Origin: an uncultured Actinomycetes bacterium
GTDB taxonomy: Bacteria; Actinomycetota; Acidimicrobiia; Acidimicrobiales; Microtrichaceae
NCBI GenBank assembly: GCA_903953195.1
Contig: CAJBIS010000144.1
Span: 1 to 11,765, forward strand
DNA length: 11,765 nucleotides
Direction: 5' to 3'
Positions 7,490 to 11,765 of this stretch are shown one piece after another; within the stretch, counting starts at the first letter, position 1; every line of letters starts with the position of its first letter. The notes under the pieces are model-generated. The model worked only from the letters and a program-made list of their open reading frames with translations. It did no database searches and was not told where the DNA came from. A program made the position numbers and the translations under genes.

Positions 7490-9541
7490 TCAGGCGTCGG
7501 CGATGATCGCCAGCAGTTCGTCGCCGAAGCGTTCGACCTTGACCGGCCCGATGCCCGGGAGTCCGAGCAGCTCCGCTCGACTCGACGGGCGGGCGCTGGC
7601 GACGGCGGTCAACGTTGCATCGTTGAAGATGACGAAGGCGGGCACGTCAGCCGCCTTGGCCTGGGCGCTGCGCCACGCCCGGAGCCGCTCGAAGACCTCC
7701 TGGTCCTCGTCGTTCAGCTCGCGCCGCGCGGCGCGTTGGCGGACCGAGGACCGTGCGGTCGCCGCCCGTCGCGCCTGTTGGGGGCGCGTGAGCTCGCCGC
7801 CGCCGACGTGCACGACCGACTCGATGGCACCGAGCCACGGCGACGGTGAACGTTTCGCAGTCCGCGACCCGAACGTGCGCCGTTCCGCCCAGGTGCAGTG
7901 GAGTTGCTCGCGCGCCCGGGTGAGCGCGACGTAGAGCAGGCGACGCTCCTCGTCCTCGGCGCCCTGATCGCCCTGGGTGTGGTGGATCGGCACGTAGCCG
8001 GCCTCGAGACCCGCCACGTGCACGACGGCCCACTCGAGACCCTTGGCGGCGTGGAAGGTGACGACATCGACGGCATCGCCGGAGCCGACGTCCTCGTTGC
8101 GCAGCGTGGAGGTGAGCCAACCGACGAACGAACTGACGGTGCCGGATGGTTCGAGCGACCGGAACTCGCCGCCGAGTCGGAGGATCTCGGCCACGTTCGC
8201 GGCCCGCTCCTCACTCAACGTCCCCTGGCTCGGCGCGTCCCGGAGTTCGGTGTCGAGGTCCCGCAACGCGACCTCGAGGGACGACGCCCGGCGGATCTGG
8301 TTGACGGCGTCGACGACCTCGGGGAGTTCGAGCAGGTTCGCCGATCCACGCACGCGGTGCGGGATGCCCGCCTTCGTGAAGGCCTCGGCGATGGCGGCGG
8401 TCTGCGCGTTGGTGCGCACGAGCACGGCCTGCTGTGACCAGGGCACGCCGGGACGGTGAGCGTCGCGCGCCGCACGGGTCACGGCGCGGGCCTCGGCGAC
8501 CTCGTCGGCGTGCGCCGTCACGGTGGGGAGCGGCCCGGCGGGTCGATGCGGCCGCAGCGTGATGACCGGGCGCGGTCCCTGTGCCAGCACGGCGTTGGCG
8601 ACCGTCAGGATCTGCGGCGTCGATCGGTAGTTGTCCTCGAGCGCGACCGACTCGGCGCCGGGGTAGTGGCGGTCGAAGTGCTCGAGGTAGCCGGCGTCCG
8701 CACCATTCCAGGCATAGATCGCCTGGTTCGGGTCGCCCACGATGCACAGGTCCGAGTCGGGCCCCAGCCAGCACGTGAGCAGGTGGAACTGCAGTGGGTT
8801 GACGTCCTGGAACTCGTCGACGAACAGGTGCCGGAACCGCCAGTGTCGAGCGGCGGCGTACACCGGATCGGCGCTCAGGTCCCGTGCGGCGAGACGGAGC
8901 AGATCGTCGAAGTCGACGACGCGCTGCTTCAGCTTGCGGTCGGCATAGTCCTGCTGGATCTCCGCGATGCGTTGCGCGTCGAGGGGCGGTTCGCGCCGGG
9001 CCGCGGCGGCCGCGGTGGGGTAGTCGGCGGGGGAGATCCGACGGGCCGACGCCCACTCGAGCTCGGCGAGCACGTCGAGTGCGAGGGTGGAGTTGCGCGG
9101 ACTGCGGGGGAGCAGCCGGGCGACGAAGCCGAGCTTCCGCTCGAGCAGCTCGGGGGCGCGTACGCCACGCTCCTCCCAGCGTTGACGCAGCTGGGCGTAG
9201 GCGATCGCGTGGAACGTCCCGGCGTGCGCGGTCGTCCCTGAGAGGAGGCGTCCGAGTCGGTCGCGCAGTTCGCCGGCCGCCTTGCGGGTGAAGGTGACGG
9301 CGAGTGTGCGCTGCGGGTCGAGCGTGAACTGCTCGGCGCGGTACGCGATGCGATGCGTCAGCACCCGGGTCTTGCCGGACCCGGCGCCGGCCAGGATGCG
9401 CAGATGGGTCGCGTCGAGCGTCACGGCGTGACGCTGCGCGTCGTTGAGCCCGTTCAACAACCGCTCGGTGGCTCCGCGCGACCCGTCATCGGTGGTGTCG
9501 CCTGACGGGTCGTCGCCCACGGGATCGTTCGTCCGGTCCAC
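7490..9541 (-). CDS. uvrD2: UvrD/Rep-family superfamily 1A DNA helicase, UvrD2-like with C-terminal HRDC-like region
   Basis: A 683-residue ATP-dependent 3'-5' DNA helicase of the UvrD/PcrA family, expected to act in DNA repair and replication. Visible motifs: Q-motif region LNDAQRHAV, Walker A AGAGSGKT (about 51-58), Ia TFTRKAAGELR, II DEFQDVN, III VGDPNQAIYAWNGA, IV NYRST, V VTFHAAKGLEW and VI YVALTRARE. The last 80 residues (EVFERLRAWR, then LLGLPGIGPVKVERFG) match an HRDC-like helix-hairpin domain, as in mycobacterial UvrD2. The four-cysteine motif I recall before HRDC in mycobacterial UvrD2 is absent: no cysteine occurs between HCTW and the end. The frame is open back to a GTG at 9607, but I prefer GTG 9541 because a TACGGT box lies 7 nt before it. 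It converges on the thioesterase gene with a 14-bp gap. Confidence 0.9.
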   Translation of the reverse strand: MDRTNDPVGDDPSGDTTDDGSRGATERLLNGLNDAQRHAVTLDATHLRILAGAGSGKTRVLTHRIAYRAEQFTLDPQRTLAVTFTRKAAGELRDRLGRLLSGTTAHAGTFHAIAYAQLRQRWEERGVRAPELLERKLGFVARLLPRSPRNSTLALDVLAELEWASARRISPADYPTAAAAARREPPLDAQRIAEIQQDYADRKLKQRVVDFDDLLRLAARDLSADPVYAAARHWRFRHLFVDEFQDVNPLQFHLLTCWLGPDSDLCIVGDPNQAIYAWNGADAGYLEHFDRHYPGAESVALEDNYRSTPQILTVANAVLAQGPRPVITLRPHRPAGPLPTVTAHADEVAEARAVTRAARDAHRPGVPWSQQAVLVRTNAQTAAIAEAFTKAGIPHRVRGSANLLELPEVVDAVNQIRRASSLEVALRDLDTELRDAPSQGTLSEERAANVAEILRLGGEFRSLEPSGTVSSFVGWLTSTLRNEDVGSGDAVDVVTFHAAKGLEWAVVHVAGLEAGYVPIHHTQGDQGAEDEERRLLYVALTRAREQLHCTWAERRTFGSRTAKRSPSPWLGAIESVVHVGGGELTRPQQARRAATARSSVRQRAARRELNDEDQEVFERLRAWRSAQAKAADVPAFVIFNDATLTAVASARPSSRAELLGLPGIGPVKVERFGDELLAIIADA

Positions 9542-9548
9542 GCGGCGG

Positions 9549-9554
9549 ACCGTA
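9549..9554 (-). promoter_or_regulatory. Putative -10 box (TACGGT) of the helicase gene, leaderless layout
   Basis: Minus-strand TACGGT is followed by seven bases and the GTG at 9541. This matches the spacing at the other promoters of the window and is the main reason to prefer 9541 over the upstream GTG at 9607. Confidence 0.4.
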
Positions 9555-9593
9555 CCAGTGACCGGCGACAGTCCCGTCGGGACCAGTGGCCGG
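9554..9593. repeat. Near-identical direct repeats flanking a small palindrome, upstream of the helicase gene
   Basis: ACCAGTGACCGG (9554-9565) and ACCAGTGGCCGG (9582-9593) match at 11 of 12 bases, 28 bp apart. Between them lies the palindrome GTCCC-GTC-GGGAC (9571-9583). They occupy the -10 to upstream region of the predicted helicase promoter and could be regulator sites. The LexA-type box GAACnnnnGTTC is not present. Confidence 0.35.
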
Positions 9594-9603
9594 TGCGGGC
9601 ATC

Positions 9604-9622
9604 CCACCCCTGATGGGGGTGG
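9604..9622. promoter_or_regulatory. 19-bp perfect dyad at the -35 region of the PH-domain gene
   Basis: CCACCCC and GGGGTGG flank TGATG, a perfect 7-bp inverted repeat. It ends 7 bp before the TAGCAT box at 9630, so it would cover the -35 position of the PH-domain gene. This is a plausible operator; no conventional -35 hexamer is seen there. Confidence 0.4.
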
Positions 9623-9629
9623 CGGTCGG

Positions 9630-9635
9630 TAGCAT
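9630..9635 (+). promoter_or_regulatory. Putative -10 box (TAGCAT) of the PH-domain gene, leaderless layout
   Basis: TAGCAT is followed by six bases and the ATG at 9642. This is the same spacing as in front of kgd, and no Shine-Dalgarno sequence is present. Confidence 0.5.
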
Positions 9636-9641
9636 GCGCCG

Positions 9642-10349
9642 ATGGGCTACGACCCCAAACTCCTGTACGGCAACGAGCAGATCCGACTCGACACGCACCC
9701 GTCGTGGATCATGATGGTGCGCTCCGTCATCTACGTGACCGGAGCGGTCATCGTCGGCGGGGTGTTGTTGAGCGTTCGGCCGAGCGGAACGCTCGGCACG
9801 TTGATCATGTACGTCGCCGTTGCGCTGATCGTGCTGGCCCTGTTGCATCTGGGCCAGCGACTGATCCGGTGGTACTCGACCAACTTCGTGATCACGACGG
9901 AGCGATGCATCTACCGCGAGGGCATCGTCTCCAAGCGGGGGATCGAGATCCCGCTCGACCGCATCAACACGATCTTCTTCCACCAGCGGCTGTTCGAGCG
10001 GATGTTCGGTGCCGGGACGTTGCACATCGAGTCGGCCGGCGAGCTGGGCATCCAGAAGTTCCAGGACGTGCGCCACCCGATGGATGTGCAGAACCTGCTC
10101 TACCAGGCGATGGAGGACAACGAGTCCCGGCGCTACGAGCGCATGGGGGAGTCGGCTGCGACCGCCGCCGAGCACTCGGCACCCGTCGCCGCTGCCGCAC
10201 CGCTGTCGGTCGCCGACGAACTGGCGAAACTCGTCGAGCTCCGCGACGCCGGGCATCTCACGCCGACGGAGTTCGAGCAGCAGAAGGCCGCGCTGCTCGG
10301 CAACGACGGGCCGGCCGACCCGGGGCCCCCGATCGCACCGTCGCTCTAG
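9642..10349 (+). CDS. Membrane protein with bacterial PH (YdbS-like) and C-terminal SHOCT domains
   Basis: A 235-residue protein of unknown specific function. Two hydrophobic segments (about 23-44 and 51-70) form a hairpin through the membrane. Residues about 72-158 fit a bacterial pleckstrin-homology (bPH/DUF304, YdbS-like) domain: YSTNFVITTERCIYREGIVSKRG, the IPLDRINTI strand typical of the family, and the later strands GAGTLHIES and FQDVRHP. An Ala-rich linker (170-188) leads to a short SHOCT motif at about 191-218 (DELAKLVELRDAGHLTPTEFEQQK). SHOCT is a short helical module found at the ends of many membrane proteins and thought to aid oligomerisation. The ATG at 9642 is supported by the upstream TAGCAT box. 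It stands alone, divergent from the helicase and convergent with galK. Confidence 0.88.
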   Translation: MGYDPKLLYGNEQIRLDTHPSWIMMVRSVIYVTGAVIVGGVLLSVRPSGTLGTLIMYVAVALIVLALLHLGQRLIRWYSTNFVITTERCIYREGIVSKRGIEIPLDRINTIFFHQRLFERMFGAGTLHIESAGELGIQKFQDVRHPMDVQNLLYQAMEDNESRRYERMGESAATAAEHSAPVAAAAPLSVADELAKLVELRDAGHLTPTEFEQQKAALLGNDGPADPGPPIAPSL

Positions 10350-10350
10350 C

Positions 10351-10367
10351 CGTCGACGACGTCGACG
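10351..10367. terminator. Hairpin between the convergent PH-domain and galK genes
   Basis: CGTCGAC-GAC-GTCGACG forms a 7-bp stem with a 3-nt loop, starting 2 bp after the PH-gene stop and ending 17 bp before the galK stop on the other strand. There is no T-tract on either side, so it is not a classical intrinsic terminator. It might act as a bidirectional U-less terminator or mRNA end stabiliser, or be chance, since GTCGAC words are common in this DNA. Confidence 0.3.
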
Positions 10368-10384
10368 CCGGCCCGGCGCAGAGG

Positions 10385-11443
10385 TCACGGCGAGTCGGTC
10401 ACGTCCTCGACGAACGCACCTGCCGATGCGACGACCCGCCGACCACCTGCACCGGCGTCGGTCAGGTCGACGTCGGGTGAGGTCAGTGCCACCACCGATC
10501 CGCCGAACCCGGCACCGGTGAGCCGAGCGCCGAGGACACCCGGTCGTGCGGCGAGCCGCTCGACGAGTGCATCGAGGGTCGGCGTCGAGACCTCGAAGTC
10601 ATCCCGCAGCGACGCGTGCGACTCCAGCATCAACTCGCCGGCACGCTCCGCGTCGTCGGCGGCGAGCGCGGCGGCGAACGCCCGCACCCGGTCGCACTCG
10701 CTGCGCACGTGCCGGGCGCGTCGGCGGTGCAACTCGTCGTCGAGCAACTCGATGTGTTCGGCCGGGGCCGACGGGAGGGGGCCGATCAGCGCGGCGGCGG
10801 CCTCGCACTCGGCGCGTCGCTCGGCGTACGCCGAGCCGTCCAGCGTGCGCGGTTGTCCCGAGTCGATCACCCACACCGTCAGGTCCGTCGGATCGGGAAC
10901 CGGCGTGACCTCGAGCGTCGTGCAGTCGATGAGCAACGCGTGGCCCGCGACGCCGGCGGCGGAACACAGCTGGTCCATGATCCCGCACGGCACGCCCGTG
11001 GCCGCGAGCTCCGCCCGCTGACAGCGGGTGGCGAGCTCCACGGCCGAGGCGTCCATGCCGAGGGCGAGCGCGACGGCGAGTTCGAGCGCGGCACTCGACG
11101 AGAGTCCGCTACCCGGGGGAACCGTCGAGCTGACGGTCCCGGTGAAGCCGTCGACACCGTTGCGACCCTCGGCGACCGTGATGGCATCGAGCTCGGCGGC
11201 GACGCCGGCGACGTAACGGCCCCATGCCGGCGTGACCAGTGCGGGATCCCCCACAGGGAGGACGAGGTCGAGCGGTTCTGCGTCCTGGGCCGAGGTCAGC
11301 CGGATCCGGTCGCCGCCTCGCACGCCGATGACGGTGGTGTGCAGATCGATGGCCATCGGCAGGACGAGACCGCCCATGTAGTCGGTGTGGTCGCCGATCA
11401 GGTTGACCCGACCGGGTGCCACGGCGCGGATGGTCGTGGACAC
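10385..11443 (-). CDS. galK: Galactokinase
   Basis: A 352-residue GHMP-family sugar kinase that phosphorylates galactose to galactose 1-phosphate with ATP, the first step of the Leloir pathway. The galactokinase signature is at 11-25 (GRVNLIGDHTDYMGG, with Asp where many homologues have Glu). The ATP-binding GHMP motif PPGSGLSSSAAL spans about 109-120, GIMDQ (154-158) carries the catalytic Asp at 157, and the C-terminal GHMP motif TGAGFGG is at 309-315. The GTG at 11443 is chosen although the frame extends to an earlier start at 11521: the extension is low-complexity, overlaps galT, and the family begins a few residues before APGRVN. The galT stop and this start read TGAGGTG with one base between them, so translation is probably coupled. 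Confidence 0.93.
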   Translation of the reverse strand: MSTTIRAVAPGRVNLIGDHTDYMGGLVLPMAIDLHTTVIGVRGGDRIRLTSAQDAEPLDLVLPVGDPALVTPAWGRYVAGVAAELDAITVAEGRNGVDGFTGTVSSTVPPGSGLSSSAALELAVALALGMDASAVELATRCQRAELAATGVPCGIMDQLCSAAGVAGHALLIDCTTLEVTPVPDPTDLTVWVIDSGQPRTLDGSAYAERRAECEAAAALIGPLPSAPAEHIELLDDELHRRRARHVRSECDRVRAFAAALAADDAERAGELMLESHASLRDDFEVSTPTLDALVERLAARPGVLGARLTGAGFGGSVVALTSPDVDLTDAGAGGRRVVASAGAFVEDVTDSP

Positions 11444-11444
11444 C

Positions 11445-11765
11445 TCAGTCGGCCCCTGCCGTGGCGCGCAGCGCCGCCGCGGCGTCCGCCGGGTCGACGG
11501 GATTGAAGTAGATGCCACCACCGAGCTCCGCCGCGGCGACGTACCGCTGCGTGTGCGGCGCCCGGAGCAGCGGGGTGATGTGCAGATGGACGCGGGCGTG
11601 GGGCCAGTCGCCGCCGTCGGTCGGACGCTGATGGATCCACATCATGTACGGCATCGGTTGGTCGAACAGCTGGTCGAGTCGCGCCAGCACATCGACGAGC
11701 AGCGCGGCCAGGCCGTCACGATCACATGTGGGCTCGACCAGATCGCCGACGGGCGACATCGGCGC
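11445..11765 (-). CDS. galT: Galactose-1-phosphate uridylyltransferase, C-terminal part (5' end outside window)
   Basis: The frame is open to the right edge, so only the last 106 residues are seen. They match the second half of GalT: PMPYMMWIHQRP, then HLHITPLLR, then a PADAAAALR end. In E. coli GalT the WH histidine and the HxH pair belong to a structural metal site, and their equivalents are all here. The catalytic HPH motif lies upstream, outside the window. The enzyme exchanges UMP between UDP-glucose and galactose 1-phosphate, the step after GalK. Identification is helped by the immediately adjacent galK. A methionine codon at 11759-11757 is internal to the family alignment and is not the start. 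Confidence 0.88.
   Translation of the reverse strand, partial: APMSPVGDLVEPTCDRDGLAALLVDVLARLDQLFDQPMPYMMWIHQRPTDGGDWPHARVHLHITPLLRAPHTQRYVAAAELGGGIYFNPVDPADAAAALRATAGAD

Noticed and set aside
7485..7495. CTGAC-G-GTCAG palindrome at the thioesterase/helicase junction as a terminator
   Set aside because: A one-base loop cannot form a hairpin, there is no T-tract, and it overlaps the helicase stop codon.
9542..9607. Helicase start at GTG 9607
   Set aside because: The extra 22 residues have no domain signal and would overlap the 19-bp dyad of the PH promoter. GTG 9541 has a well-placed -10 box. It cannot be fully excluded without 5'-end data.
9486..10388. 300-codon minus-strand frame opposite the PH-domain gene
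   Set aside because: It runs across the promoter region and opposite a conserved PH/SHOCT protein. Its low-complexity Arg/His/Asp composition is typical of a shadow frame.

Overview
This is high-GC bacterial DNA, probably from an actinobacterium. The strongest pointer is a fused 2-oxoglutarate dehydrogenase E1/E2 protein of the Kgd/OdhA type, which is an actinobacterial trademark. A UvrD2-like helicase with a C-terminal HRDC-like segment and several apparently leaderless genes (TAnnnT box 6-7 nt before the start codon) fit this. A member of Acidimicrobiia would fit the mix of genes, but that is inference; no rRNA or other phylogenetic marker is present.

Layout from left to right. (1) 1-1220, minus: a protein not closed within the window, with a Zc3h12a-like NYN ribonuclease domain, a basic linker, an S1-like RNA-binding domain and a lysine/alanine-rich tail encoded by a 36-bp tandem repeat. 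(2) 1390-2013, plus: a HAD-IA hydrolase. (3) 2032-5742, minus: the large kgd gene. (4) 5823-6617 and 6630-7475, plus: an exodeoxyribonuclease III-type nuclease and a PaaI-like hotdog thioesterase, likely one transcript. (5) 7490-9541, minus: a UvrD2-like helicase. (6) 9642-10349, plus: a two-TM protein with bacterial PH and SHOCT domains. (7) 10385-11443 and 11445-11765, minus: galK and the 3' part of galT, separated by one base.

Most of this is housekeeping: TCA cycle, base-excision and helicase repair, and Leloir galactose metabolism. Transcription units alternate in direction, giving three short divergent control regions (1221-1389, 5743-5822, 9542-9641) and three very tight convergent gene ends (gaps of 18, 14 and 35 bp). 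No stretch over 300 bases lacks a gene. No tRNA, rRNA, insertion sequence, CRISPR array, prophage or riboswitch is visible.

I found no clear multi-gene undescribed system. The most unusual item is the NYN-S1-lysine-tail protein at the left edge: a predicted RNase, an RNA-binding domain and a histone-like tail in one polypeptide. Smaller points of interest are the repeated leaderless promoter layout, dyad symmetries in the divergent regions, and a UvrD2-like helicase without the cysteine motif I associate with mycobacterial UvrD2.
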